A DNA stretch of 64,000 bases, taken from positions 1 through 64,000 of the forward strand of contig JANNOO010000060.1 in assembly GCA_031399165.1 (NCBI GenBank). Reading direction: 5' to 3'. Made by a program: the position numbers and the translations under genes. The stretch's first letter is position 1. Each line of letters opens with the position of its first letter. Of this stretch, positions 52,586 to 61,929 are shown piece by piece. Under the pieces are notes generated by a model. That model was not told the origin of the DNA, ran no database searches, and saw nothing but the letters and a program-made list of their open reading frames with translations. The stretch is from JAKFWI01 sp031399165 (GTDB lineage Bacteria > Pseudomonadota > Alphaproteobacteria > Caulobacterales > Aquidulcibacteraceae).

Positions 52586-53653
52586 ATGACCAAAGCGGCA
52601 ATCTGGGCCATCTTGATTATCGCCACAGCTGCCGTGATCGCGGGCCTGTGGTTCTTTCGCGAAATTCTGACGCAAGTAGCGCTGGCGCTGATCCTTTTCC
52701 TGGCGATTGAGGCCATGGCTGTCCACATCCGCCGCCTGTGGCCGAAAATGCCGGACTGGGCTGGCAAGCTGATCGCCATCTTCGCCACGCTCGGGCTCGT
52801 CGGGTATGTCGGCTATGAGATCGCCGTAAACATCGGCTCGATGATCAACAAGGCGAACATCTACGAAGCGCGCATCGATCGCCTTGTCGCCTCGGTCTAC
52901 CAGCTCTTTAACGTGCCCCAGCCGCCGCCGAGCGTAAGCTCGCTCCTTGCCAAGGTGGACGCAGCATCGGTGCTGACGCAGATCGCCGCCGCCGTGCAGA
53001 ACGTCGCGGGCAACACCGTCTTCATCCTGATCTATCTCGGGTTCATGTTTCCCGCCGCCGCCCGCATCCATCACAAGCTGGACAACATCTTTACCGATAC
53101 CGGCGACCGCGAGCATTCCCGCGACGTGCTGACCGCGATCCGCCGGTCGATGTCGCAATATCTTTGGGTGCAGACGGTGCTCTCGGCCATCACCACCGTG
53201 CTCACTCTGATCACGCTGCTTCTACTCGGCCTGGAGAACGCGGTGTTCTGGGCGTTCCTGATCTTCTTCCTGAACTATATCCCCACGATCGGTTCAATCA
53301 TCGCCGTAATCCTGCCGACGGCCTTCGCCCTGGTGCAATTTCCTACGCTCGGCCCCGTGTTCGGCGTCGCCGCCGGCGTCGGCGTATGGCAGTTTGCGAT
53401 CGGCAATCTCGTCGCCCCGCGGATGATGGGCGAAAGCCTTAACCTCTCCTCCTTGGTCGTGCTGATTGCTTTGGCGTTCTGGGGACAGCTGTGGGGATTG
53501 ACCGGGGCCTTCCTCGCCGCACCGCTGATGGTGATGATCATGCTGACCCTGGCGCAGTTTCCGAACACGCGCTGGGTCGCCATCCTGTTATCAGAGGACG
53601 GAGAGCCAGGCGTGCCGCGCCGCCCGCCAGCGAAGGCTGCTGGCCTCGTCTGA
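52586..53653 (+). CDS. AI-2E family transporter (permease)
   Basis: A 355-residue membrane protein with about seven hydrophobic segments: two at the start (IWAILIIATAAVIAGLWFF, QVALALILFLAIEAMAV), a third near residue 65 (LIAIFATLGLVGYVGY), a soluble middle to about residue 140, then a C-terminal bundle with ENAVFWAFLIFFLNYIP and IGSIIAVILPTAFAL. That is the AI-2E/PerM layout (TqsA, YdiK). Family members export quorum signals or act as Na+/H+ antiporters, so the name should not be taken as evidence of AI-2 transport. The N-P-x-G-like motif is FLNYIPTIGSIIAVILPT. Confidence 0.9.
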   Translation: MTKAAIWAILIIATAAVIAGLWFFREILTQVALALILFLAIEAMAVHIRRLWPKMPDWAGKLIAIFATLGLVGYVGYEIAVNIGSMINKANIYEARIDRLVASVYQLFNVPQPPPSVSSLLAKVDAASVLTQIAAAVQNVAGNTVFILIYLGFMFPAAARIHHKLDNIFTDTGDREHSRDVLTAIRRSMSQYLWVQTVLSAITTVLTLITLLLLGLENAVFWAFLIFFLNYIPTIGSIIAVILPTAFALVQFPTLGPVFGVAAGVGVWQFAIGNLVAPRMMGESLNLSSLVVLIALAFWGQLWGLTGAFLAAPLMVMIMLTLAQFPNTRWVAILLSEDGEPGVPRRPPAKAAGLV

Positions 53654-53656
53654 AAA

Positions 53657-53674
53657 CGTCACGCTTTCGTGACG
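53657..53674 (+). terminator. Small hairpin after the AI-2E gene
   Basis: Stem cgtcacg/cgtgacg with loop cttt, beginning four bases after the stop codon. No T-tract; it may protect the mRNA end. Confidence 0.35.
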
Positions 53675-53793
53675 CGGGCACTCTGGTAATCGCCAAAAGC
53701 GCACCTAACTTAAGCATCAACCAGGCGGTGAGTAATCGCCAGGCGGGGCCCCGTTCCTGCGTCCCCCACCCAGCCTGCAAGCCGGGGCTTCAT

Positions 53794-53827
53794 GCGCCGC
53801 CGAATGGCCCACCCCATTCGGCGGCGC
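53794..53827 (+). terminator. Strong hairpin upstream of the DUF1287 gene
   Basis: A perfect 14-base-pair stem gcgccgccgaatgg/ccattcggcggcgc with loop cccacc. Followed by ttcatatct, a weak T-tract. It probably ends the AI-2E transcript, 140 bases after the gene, and insulates the next one. Confidence 0.55.
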
Positions 53828-53877
53828 TTCATATCTAGGGCTCAATTTCGCCGCAGAGCGCCGCTTTCCTCGACGTC

Positions 53878-54462
53878 ATGAATCGACGTGAAACGTTGGT
53901 CGGCCTTGCCGCTTTTTGCATGCCCAGCGTAGCGCGCGCGCAAACCGCCGATTTCGCAACATTGGTGGCGCAAGGCGCCGAAGAGCGCTGCCGCAAGCCG
54001 GAGATTTACGATCCCGCCTATCGCGTGATCGCCTATCCGATGGGCGACGTGCCGGATGACCGCGGCGTCTGCGCCGATACCGTGATCCGCGCGCTGCGCG
54101 CTGGCGGCGTCGATCTACAGGCGCTTGTTCACAGGGACATGAAAGCGGCTTTTGCCGCCTATCCCCAGATCTGGGGCCTGAAGCGCCCGGACACGAATAT
54201 CGATCACCGCCGCGTGCCAAACCTCGAAACCTTCTTCAAACGCGCCGGCGCCAAATTGCCGGCAAATGCCGATCCGGCGCTCTACCTGCCTGGCGATATC
54301 GTCTCCTGGCGCATTCCAGTGCCGCATATCGGCGTGGTTTCCACCCTACGCGCGCCTTCTGGCCGGCCGCTCATGGCGCACAATATCGGCGCCGGCTCGC
54401 AGCTTGAGGACGTCCTGTTCGCCTGGCCGGTTCAGGGCTGGTTTCGTTATCGCCCAGCATAA
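53878..54462 (+). CDS. DUF1287 family secreted protein
   Basis: A 194-residue protein with a twin-Arg-like start (MNRRETLVGLAAFCMPSVARAQ) that serves as signal peptide. The domain shows GDVPDDRGVCADTVIRALRAGGVDLQ with a Cys, then VHRDMKAAF, and a C-terminal DIVSWRIPVPHIGVVS and HNIGAGSQLEDVLF. This pattern (Cys early, His late) is that of DUF1287, an NlpC/P60-like papain fold, so a cell wall amide hydrolase is plausible. Catalytic Cys in CADTVIRA and His in VPHIGVV are visible. No assigned substrate. Confidence 0.86.
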   Translation: MNRRETLVGLAAFCMPSVARAQTADFATLVAQGAEERCRKPEIYDPAYRVIAYPMGDVPDDRGVCADTVIRALRAGGVDLQALVHRDMKAAFAAYPQIWGLKRPDTNIDHRRVPNLETFFKRAGAKLPANADPALYLPGDIVSWRIPVPHIGVVSTLRAPSGRPLMAHNIGAGSQLEDVLFAWPVQGWFRYRPA

Positions 54463-54545
54463 GTTTCGCGCCGCGGACATGGCGGGCCAGCGCCCGAGCG
54501 CCTAAGTTCCAGCCGGGACGAAACGAGCGACGGAGAACAAGCCGG

Positions 54546-57500
54546 ATGGACGACCTCGCCGCTCCCCGCCTGCAGGCGGACGATTTTCTCGTGCGCGCCC
54601 GAAAACTGCCCGGCTTTACCCGGGGCGGAAAATTGACCAGCGAAGCCCTGTCCTTCCTCGAACAGGTGCGCGATCACGCCAGCGCCGAGGACATAACCGC
54701 CCTTGGCGACGACGTGCTCGCGGCCGCGCATGAGTTCTGGCGCTGGACCGAGACCAGACCCGCAAACGATCAAGTTTTGCGCCTGCTGAGCGACCGGGCC
54801 GGCAACATTCTCGAAATCGCCGGACCAGATATGCCTTTCCTGGTCCGCTCCGTGATGGGCGAAATCTCAGAGCGCGGCATCACCGTCCGCGCCCTGTTCC
54901 ATCCCATCGTCACAATATCGCGTGACGCCAATGGCAAGCGCGCAGACAACGGATCACCCACGCGGGAATCCCATATCCAGGTTCACCTCGAGCCGCTTCG
55001 CGGCGCGCGCGGCATCGATCTGCTACATGGCGTAGAGCGCACGTTGCGCGATGTGCGCCTCGCCGTTGCAGATTATGCGCCGCTGAAAGCGCGCATGATC
55101 CTGGCCGCCGCCGCATTGGAAAGCGCGCCGATCGCAGCGCCAGCCGGCGAGATCGCCGAAGCCGTCGCCTTCCTTCGCTGGCTGCAGGAAGACAATTTCA
55201 CCTTTCTCGGCGCCCGCGACTACGAATTTCACCGGACGCCCGATGGAGGCTTCATCGCCGACGAACCGATCGTGCTCACTGAAACGGGCCTCGGCCTGCT
55301 GCGCGATCCTGATCGTTACGTTTTGCGCAGAAGCGCCGAGCCTTCGCTGCTGACGCCCGAGCTGAAGCATTTCATCGAGGAGCCAACGCCGCTCATCGTA
55401 TCAAAATCCAATTTCCGCTCGCTGGTGCACCGCCGCGCCACTGCCGATTTCATTAGCGTCAAACGCTATGGCGCCGATGGCGCGCCGGTCGGCGAAACCC
55501 GCTTCGTCGGCCTGTTCACCGCCGGCGCCTATAACCGCGCCACCGACGACATCCCGCTTCTGCGCCGCAAGGTGGCCCGCGTGCTCGCCGCCTCCGGCGC
55601 TATGCCCGGCACGCACAATTATGCGGTGATGCGCAATATCCTCGAAACCTACCCGCGCGACGAACTGTTTCAGATCGGCGAGCGCGAACTGCTCCATATC
55701 AGCCGCGGCATCCTGCATCTCTCCGATCGCCCGCGCGCCCGCGCTTTTGTGCGCCGCGATAGATTTAACCGTTTTGTCTCAGCTTTGGTGTTCGTGCCGA
55801 AGGAGCGGTTCAACTCCACTTTGCGCGAAGCCATCGGCCGCGAGCTAACCGCCGCCTATGGCGGCGAGGTAGAAGCGTTCTTTCCCAATCTCGGTGAAGG
55901 CCCGCTCGCGCGCATTCACTTCCTGATACAGAACATCGACAAGGCCCGCATCCCGCCCGAGCCCGCAACGCTTGACGCAAAGATCGCGGCGCTAACGCGC
56001 ACCTGGGATGACGGCTTTTCCGAAGCCTTGCTCGCCAGCGGCATGGCCGATCCTGACGCCATCGCCGAGCGCTTCGCCGGCGCCTTCACCGCGGGCTACC
56101 GCGAGCGCTTCGACGCCGCCGAAGCGCTGACCGACATCACCCAGATTACCGCGCTGAACGGCGCGCTGCGCGTGCGCGCTTACCGGCTTTCCGGCGACGG
56201 ACCGGAAAAGCTGCGCTGCAAGCTCTATTCGCGCGGCCAAAAGCTGGCGCTATCGGCGGTCCTGCCGGTGCTGGAGAACATGGGGCTCTATGTCGAATCC
56301 GAAGACGACCTTCAGGTTGCGCCGGCCGACGGCTCGGGCCCGTATTTCGTCCATGATATGGAAATGCGCACCGCCGATGGCGCGCCGCTCGACTTCGGCG
56401 TGGTCGAGGCTTCGTTCGAAGACGCGTTCGTCGCGGCTTGGGATGGCCGCGCCGAAAATGACGGTTTCAACCGCCTTATCCTAAAGCTCGGCATTTCCTG
56501 GCGCGACGCCGGGCTGATCCGCGCGCTTGCCCGCTTCCGCACGCAAACAGGCCTCGATCCCAGCCAGCCGGTACAGGAAACCGCACTCGCCACGCATCCA
56601 GACGTCGCCAAGCTGATCCTGGCGTTGTTCCGCGCCCGCTTCGATCCGGCGCTTAGGCAGACCCTGAAACAGCGCGCGGCGGAAGCAGAAATCCTCAGCC
56701 AGCAGATCGACGAGGCGCTCGGCGCGGTTTCATCGCTTGATGACGACCGCGTGCTCCGCCGCATCGCGCGCCTCGTCGAGGCCATTCAGCGTACGAATTA
56801 TTATCAGCCCGGCGACGGCGCACCGAAAACCTACATGTCATTCAAGATCGCCAGCCCAGCGCTAGCCGATCTGCCGCTGCCCAAGCCCTATCGCGAGATC
56901 TGGGTGTGGTCGCCGCAGGTAGAAGGCGTGCATCTGCGCTTCGGTCCCGTTGCGCGCGGCGGATTGCGCTGGAGCGACCGGCGGGACGATTTCCGCACCG
57001 AAGTGCTTGGCCTCGCCAAGGCCCAGCAGGTCAAGAACGCTATCATCGTGCCGGTCGGCGCCAAGGGCGGCTTTTTCCCGAAAAATCTCCCGCGCACCGG
57101 CAAGCCGGCAGAAATCCGCGCCGCTGGCGTCGAAGCCTACAAAACGTTCTTGCGCGGCCTGCTGGACATCACCGACGACATCAACGGCGCAAAACTCATT
57201 TGCCCTGAGGACGTCGTATGCTGGGACGGCGAAGACCCTTATCTCGTCGTTGCTGCGGATAAGGGCACCGCCACCTTTTCCGACATCGCCAATGGCGTAT
57301 CCGCCGAATACGATTTCTGGCTCGGCGATGCGTTCGCCTCCGGCGGCTCGGCCGGTTACGATCACAAGGCTATGGGCATCACCGCCAGGGGCGCATGGGA
57401 AGCGGTCAAGCGCCACTTCCGCGAAGCAGGCATAGACATCCAGACCACGCCGGTGGACGTAATCGGCGTCGGAGACATGAGCGGCGATGTGTTCGGCAAC

Positions 57501-59345
57501 GGCATGCTGCTGAGCCGGAAGATTCGCTTGCGCGCGGCGTTTGACCATCGCGACATCTTCATCGATCCCGAACCAGACGCGGAAAAAAGCTGGGCCGAAC
57601 GCGCACGCCTGTTCGCACTGCCAGCATCAAGCTGGAAGGATTACGACGCCACGCTGATCTCCACCGGCGGCGGCGTGTTTAGCCGCTCGGCCAAATCCAT
57701 CCCGCTCTCGCTGGAAATGAAAGCGATGACCGGCCTGACCCCAGACACCGTCACGCCCGCCGAGCTGATGAGCGCGCTTCTGCGCTCGCCCGCCGGCCTG
57801 CTCTGGTTTGGCGGCATCGGCACGTTCATCAAGGCCGCCGCCGAAAGCCATGCCGATGCCGGCGACAAAGCCAATGATCTTGTGCGCGTAGACGCCGAAG
57901 ATGTGCAGGCCAAAGTGATTGGCGAAGGCGCCAATCTCGGCGTCACACATGCCGGCCGTATCGCCTATGCCCGCCATGGCGGGCGCATCAACACTGACGC
58001 GATTGATAATTCCGCCGGCGTCGATACGTCAGACCACGAAGTCAACATCAAGATATTGCTGACCGACGCCGGGCGCGCCGGTGCGCTCAAGCCAGGCGAA
58101 CGCGATCCACTGCTCGCCGAGATGACCAACGACGTCGCGGCGCACGTCCTTGCGCACAATTACGCGCAGACGCTGGCGCTCAGCCTTAGTGAGGCGGCCA
58201 ACAGCATCGATCTCGACGCGCATGAGCGCCTGATGGTGCGCCTGGAAAGCGAAGGCAAACTCAGCCGCAGAGTCGAGGGTCTGCCGTTTGCCGAAGCCAT
58301 CGCCGAACTGCGCCAACAGGGCCTCGGCCTCACCCGTCCCGAACTCTCAAAGCTGATCGCCTACGCCAAGCTGGACCTGTCCGCCACCCTGGTCGCAGGC
58401 GCCGCGCCGGACGATCCCTATTTCGAAGCCGCGCTCGTTTCCTATTTTCCGCCGGCGCTCAAGCGATTTGAGCAAGCCATGAGCCGCCACCGCCTGCGCC
58501 GCGAAATCATTGCCACCACACTGGCCGACGACATCGTCAACATCGTCGGCCCGACCTTCATCGACCGTATCCGCGACGCCGCACAGACCGAGCCGGCCGA
58601 CGCGGCGCTTGCCTTCGTCGCTGCGCGCGCATTGCACGACACCGACGCGCTCGCCGCCCGCGTCAATGCGCTCGACAACAAAATCCCCGCCGCCGCGCAA
58701 CTCGCACTGCATCAAGATATCGCCGCCGCCCTGCGCCGCGCCACAATCGCGCTCTCGCGCCGCCTCGACGGCAAGCAATCCATCGCGGCGCTCATCGCCC
58801 ATTATCGCGAGCCGGTCGCCGCACAACGCGCGGCACTGTGGCCTTCGCTTACTGAAATCGAGCGCGCCGAGGCAGAGGCCCGCTCGTCCGCTCTCGAAGC
58901 GCAGGGCGCGCCCGCCGATCTGGCGCGCGACATCGCCGCCCTCGTGCCGCTCACGGCCGCGTTCGACATCGCCGATCTTGCCGCCGCTCGCACACTCGCG
59001 CCCGATCGCGCCGCCAATATATACCGCGGCATGGGCGCCGCCTTCTCGCTCGACCGCCTGCGCGCAGGCGCCGCCGAATTGCACCTGACGCAGCATTGGG
59101 AACGCCTGGCGCTGCGCCGCCTGCTCGCCGAACTCAACGAAGACCAGCGCACGCTGGCGATTTCGGCCGCCAAGAACACCGGCGATGGCGCCGTGCAGAC
59201 CTGGCTCGGGTCTATCAACGGCGCCGCCGCGCCGGCGATCGAGGCCATCACCGCCATGCAGAGCGCGGGACCATGGAGCTTCGCGAAAATCGTACTCGCC
59301 GCCGCAGCCCTGCGCACGCTGGCGATGGGGCTAACCACAAAATAG
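54546..59345 (+). CDS. NAD-specific glutamate dehydrogenase (large, GDH180-type)
   Basis: A 1599-residue enzyme oxidising glutamate to 2-oxoglutarate and ammonia with NAD+, the normal size for the class found in Caulobacter, Pseudomonas and Azospirillum. The first 750 residues are regulatory (ACT-like segments; FTFLGARDYEF). The catalytic region has FGPVARGGLRWSDRRDDFRT, VGAKGGFFPKNLP with the active-site Lys, and VIGVGDMSGDVFGNGML for NAD binding. A helical C-terminal domain ends the chain. It is a major entry of amino acid nitrogen into catabolism and can be arginine- or AMP-regulated in relatives. Confidence 0.95.
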   Translation: MDDLAAPRLQADDFLVRARKLPGFTRGGKLTSEALSFLEQVRDHASAEDITALGDDVLAAAHEFWRWTETRPANDQVLRLLSDRAGNILEIAGPDMPFLVRSVMGEISERGITVRALFHPIVTISRDANGKRADNGSPTRESHIQVHLEPLRGARGIDLLHGVERTLRDVRLAVADYAPLKARMILAAAALESAPIAAPAGEIAEAVAFLRWLQEDNFTFLGARDYEFHRTPDGGFIADEPIVLTETGLGLLRDPDRYVLRRSAEPSLLTPELKHFIEEPTPLIVSKSNFRSLVHRRATADFISVKRYGADGAPVGETRFVGLFTAGAYNRATDDIPLLRRKVARVLAASGAMPGTHNYAVMRNILETYPRDELFQIGERELLHISRGILHLSDRPRARAFVRRDRFNRFVSALVFVPKERFNSTLREAIGRELTAAYGGEVEAFFPNLGEGPLARIHFLIQNIDKARIPPEPATLDAKIAALTRTWDDGFSEALLASGMADPDAIAERFAGAFTAGYRERFDAAEALTDITQITALNGALRVRAYRLSGDGPEKLRCKLYSRGQKLALSAVLPVLENMGLYVESEDDLQVAPADGSGPYFVHDMEMRTADGAPLDFGVVEASFEDAFVAAWDGRAENDGFNRLILKLGISWRDAGLIRALARFRTQTGLDPSQPVQETALATHPDVAKLILALFRARFDPALRQTLKQRAAEAEILSQQIDEALGAVSSLDDDRVLRRIARLVEAIQRTNYYQPGDGAPKTYMSFKIASPALADLPLPKPYREIWVWSPQVEGVHLRFGPVARGGLRWSDRRDDFRTEVLGLAKAQQVKNAIIVPVGAKGGFFPKNLPRTGKPAEIRAAGVEAYKTFLRGLLDITDDINGAKLICPEDVVCWDGEDPYLVVAADKGTATFSDIANGVSAEYDFWLGDAFASGGSAGYDHKAMGITARGAWEAVKRHFREAGIDIQTTPVDVIGVGDMSGDVFGNGMLLSRKIRLRAAFDHRDIFIDPEPDAEKSWAERARLFALPASSWKDYDATLISTGGGVFSRSAKSIPLSLEMKAMTGLTPDTVTPAELMSALLRSPAGLLWFGGIGTFIKAAAESHADAGDKANDLVRVDAEDVQAKVIGEGANLGVTHAGRIAYARHGGRINTDAIDNSAGVDTSDHEVNIKILLTDAGRAGALKPGERDPLLAEMTNDVAAHVLAHNYAQTLALSLSEAANSIDLDAHERLMVRLESEGKLSRRVEGLPFAEAIAELRQQGLGLTRPELSKLIAYAKLDLSATLVAGAAPDDPYFEAALVSYFPPALKRFEQAMSRHRLRREIIATTLADDIVNIVGPTFIDRIRDAAQTEPADAALAFVAARALHDTDALAARVNALDNKIPAAAQLALHQDIAAALRRATIALSRRLDGKQSIAALIAHYREPVAAQRAALWPSLTEIERAEAEARSSALEAQGAPADLARDIAALVPLTAAFDIADLAAARTLAPDRAANIYRGMGAAFSLDRLRAGAAELHLTQHWERLALRRLLAELNEDQRTLAISAAKNTGDGAVQTWLGSINGAAAPAIEAITAMQSAGPWSFAKIVLAAAALRTLAMGLTTK

Positions 59346-59379
59346 GGAACCAGCGGAGCCGCGAAGCCTTATCTAGGCC

Positions 59380-60075
59380 GTGCAAACCACAACGTCCTCC
59401 GACACCCGCAGAGCCGCGAAAGCGCCCTCCGTTCCGGCTGATTTTGCAGCGTTTATAACATCTGATGCTTTCCCCTGCGTCGGCGCTAAGTCCGCTTTGG
59501 CGATCGGACGGCTTTGGGCGTTTGAGGCCGCAGATATGTTTTGTCCCGCCGATGACGCCGCTTTACGCGAGGCGTTGATGGAGTTCGCCGACGCAACGCC
59601 GCCCGGCGCAGCGATCAGCTCATTTGCCTGCCTGTTCAAACCATCGCGCGCGCCCCCGAGTGAAGCCCAGTTCGAACGTGCGCTTTGGACACGCCTCCAG
59701 GCGCTGCACGATCTGGACGCCGCAGACGGCATCGGCTGGGCCGAAGACGCATCGCCAGATCCGGCCTCGACACAATTCAGCATGAGCATCGGCGGCGCAG
59801 CATTTTTCGTTATTGGTCTGCATCCCGGCGCCTCGCGCGCGGCGCGGCGCTTCTCGCGCCCGGCGATGATCTTCAATTCGCACACCCAGTTCGAGGCCCT
59901 CCGCGCCGATGGCCGCTACGACGCCATGCAAAAAATCATTCGCCAGCGAGAGCTGCGCCGCAATAACGGCATCAATCCAATGCTCGCCGATTTCGGTAGA
60001 GGGCGCGAAGCGGCGCAATATTCCGGCCGCGCGGTGGAGGCTAACTGGCAATGCCCGCTCAAGATCAAGCCGTAG
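59380..60075 (+). CDS. YqcI/YcgG family protein, probable haem-dependent N-hydroxylase
   Basis: A 231-residue protein, GTG start. Family motifs are complete: FPCVGAKSAL at about residue 31, GGAAFFVIGLHPGASRAARRF at about 140-160 with a conserved His, IFNSHTQFEALR, QYSGRAVEANWQCPLK at the end. From memory, characterised YqcI/YcgG members (for example DcsA of cycloserine synthesis) bind haem and hydroxylate the nitrogen of arginine or other amines. The product overlaps the next gene by 25 bases. It is the first of a three-gene operon downstream of NAD-GDH. Substrate unknown. Confidence 0.88.
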   Translation: MQTTTSSDTRRAAKAPSVPADFAAFITSDAFPCVGAKSALAIGRLWAFEAADMFCPADDAALREALMEFADATPPGAAISSFACLFKPSRAPPSEAQFERALWTRLQALHDLDAADGIGWAEDASPDPASTQFSMSIGGAAFFVIGLHPGASRAARRFSRPAMIFNSHTQFEALRADGRYDAMQKIIRQRELRRNNGINPMLADFGRGREAAQYSGRAVEANWQCPLKIKP

Positions 60076-60662
60076 CGTCTCGCACCCAGATCATCCCGCC
60101 GCGTTCAGGCGCCGCTTTCCGGCTCGCGCGCGGCCAAGTTCTTACCGTGATCGACCCACAAGGCCAGCAGGTTTCCGATCTCGTCGCCTACAACGCGATA
60201 GACACCGCCGAATATATGTCTTCGGGCCGCTCGATCGACTACGCGAGCCGCCTGTTCCTTACCACCGGCGACATTCTTTACTCCAACCGCAGCGCGCCGA
60301 TGCTGACGATCGTCGGCGATGACGTGGGCCGCCATGATTTCACGCTGACGCCGTGTTCGAAGGATACGTTCCGCATCATTTATGGCGACGAACATCCGCA
60401 CCACGGCTGCCAGGGCAATCTCGAACAAGCGCTCGCGCCCTACGGAATCAATGGCGACCGCATCCCGATCGCATTCAATGTGTTCATGAACGTCACGGTT
60501 GATGGCGCCAGCGGCGAGATCAAAGTATTGCCGCCACTCAGCAAGCCGGGCGACGCAACGCAGTTTCGCGCCGTGATGGACCTGATTGTTGGTCTCACGG
60601 CCTGCTCAGCGGGCCAGTCCAACAATTTTTCGTACAAGCCGATCCACTACAGGATCGATTGA
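60051..60662 (+). CDS. DUF1989 family (urea carboxylase-associated) protein
   Basis: A 203-residue protein. Signature segments: GQQVSDLVAYNAIDTAEYMS, TGDILYSNRSAPMLTIV, TPCSKDTF, HPHHGCQGNLEQAL with a cluster of His/Cys likely to hold metal, FNVFMNVTVDGASGEI, KPGDATQFRAVMDLI. DUF1989 proteins occur beside urea carboxylase genes and in nitrogen pathways; their reaction is not settled. Its start lies inside the YqcI/YcgG gene and its stop overlaps the following ATG, so the three genes are made together. Confidence 0.9.
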   Translation: MPAQDQAVASRTQIIPPRSGAAFRLARGQVLTVIDPQGQQVSDLVAYNAIDTAEYMSSGRSIDYASRLFLTTGDILYSNRSAPMLTIVGDDVGRHDFTLTPCSKDTFRIIYGDEHPHHGCQGNLEQALAPYGINGDRIPIAFNVFMNVTVDGASGEIKVLPPLSKPGDATQFRAVMDLIVGLTACSAGQSNNFSYKPIHYRID

Positions 60663-61642
60663 TGGCGCATGGGGCAACCTCCGCCGCGGAGCGCAGACTG
60701 GGCGTGCGCGCAGCCCGTATCAAGCCGAGGCGCGATTGGTTCGCCGATCTTGAGTTCCGGTGGGATGGCCTGATCGACCGCAAGACCGGCCGTAAGATCG
60801 GCGTCGCCGAACTGACGCCGATGGAACTCATAAAATTTCTCGGCTACCTGGCGCTCGTGCTTATGCAAAGTGCGGCCGCGCGCCTGGGCGCCCGCGTGCC
60901 CATCAATGTTTACTTCGCGCCGGATACGCCCAGGCCATGGCATGTGATCTGGTCCGCGGCCGCGCTCGCCGGCATCCGGTTTGCGCGCGATGACGCGGCC
61001 GCCAATTGCGTGTTCTATTTCGAGGACAAAACCTACGGCGCGCCGCAACTCGTCGCTGGCGGTTGCGCGATCAATGGTGGATGCGGCGACATTTCCAAAA
61101 GCCAGGTGGCAAAGATTTTCGAGCAAATCGCCGGCTATCCCTTTGCCCTTGATCCCGCGCTTCATACCGGCGTCGCGGTAGAGAAAAGCGAAGACAACGG
61201 CGCCCATGACGGGCGCCTAGTGCAATGTCCATCACGCCCATTCCCTGGCAAAGCGTATCAAGTGTTCGTCGATAGCGCCCATGGCGGCGTCGCAGTCGAC
61301 TATCGCACCACGATTATCGGACGCAGGCCGCTATTCGTGCTTATCAAAGCCAAGCCCGCCGCAGACCGTTTCTCGATCCACAATTCGAGCGTCAAATTCG
61401 CGTCACTGGAAGCGGTGTTCTCCGCGGCCGAGATCGATCTGATCACCCGATTCGCCGCCGCAATGCAGCTGGACTGGGCCGCGCTGGACGTACTCCGCGA
61501 TCGCACAACGGGACGCATCTACGTCGTTGATGTGAACAAGACCGACATGGGCCCGGCGGTGGATTTGTGCTGGGCTGATCGAGAACGCCTAAAGCGCATC
61601 ATAACGCCAGCCCTGCTCAGCTTGGTGAAAAGCCGGAGCTAG
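60662..61642 (+). CDS. Uncharacterised protein with ATP-grasp-like C-terminus
   Basis: A 326-residue protein from the ATG at 60662 (tgatg overlap with the previous stop). The last 90 residues read like the end of an ATP-grasp domain: AMQLDWAALDVLRDRTTGR, then IYVVDVNKTDMGP, where D-V-N-K corresponds to the metal-binding E/D-x-N. Mid-protein CSRPFPGKAYQVFV-like and ATTIIGRRPLFVLIKAKP-like segments would be the ATP-binding strands. The N-terminal 170 residues, with GGCAINGGCGDISKSQVAKI, are unfamiliar. If correct, it would ligate a carboxylate to an amine or similar, suiting a pathway with an N-hydroxylase. Assignment is tentative. Confidence 0.72.
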   Translation: MAHGATSAAERRLGVRAARIKPRRDWFADLEFRWDGLIDRKTGRKIGVAELTPMELIKFLGYLALVLMQSAAARLGARVPINVYFAPDTPRPWHVIWSAAALAGIRFARDDAAANCVFYFEDKTYGAPQLVAGGCAINGGCGDISKSQVAKIFEQIAGYPFALDPALHTGVAVEKSEDNGAHDGRLVQCPSRPFPGKAYQVFVDSAHGGVAVDYRTTIIGRRPLFVLIKAKPAADRFSIHNSSVKFASLEAVFSAAEIDLITRFAAAMQLDWAALDVLRDRTTGRIYVVDVNKTDMGPAVDLCWADRERLKRIITPALLSLVKSRS

Positions 61643-61824
61643 TCTTTATCGTCTTTGCCGTTCGGCGTGGCTGCATCGATCGCCGCGCCGCCTACCCTGC
61701 CCGCCGCGCCGATCGTGGCCCCGGCCACCGATCCTGCAGCGCCGACCACCGCCGCCGCGACGCATCCCGAAGCCATCAAGCAAAGCGCGAGCGCCGCAAA
61801 TCTAACCAATACGATCCCCTTCAT
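61639..61824 (-). CDS. Small lipoprotein
   Basis: A 61-residue protein from the ATG at 61824. The signal peptide IVLVRFAALALCLMASGC ends in a lipobox (M-A-S-G-C), then an Ala/Gly/Val-rich stretch with a repeated GAAG..AGATIGAAGR pattern and a charged GKDDKD tail. Such glycine-zipper-like small lipoproteins are frequent in alphaproteobacteria and have no assigned function. Its stop overlaps the convergent ATP-grasp-like gene by four bases. Confidence 0.75.
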   Translation of the reverse strand: MKGIVLVRFAALALCLMASGCVAAAVVGAAGSVAGATIGAAGRVGGAAIDAATPNGKDDKD

Positions 61825-61929
61825 GGGTCCATCAGACCCTAACGAGGCCGATTCAGGCAAGCGAAGAGTGCAGTCTTGCTCGCCGTCCCGCGCGTCATTT
61901 CCATGTGCGCGGCAAGAGCCTTGGCCGGG

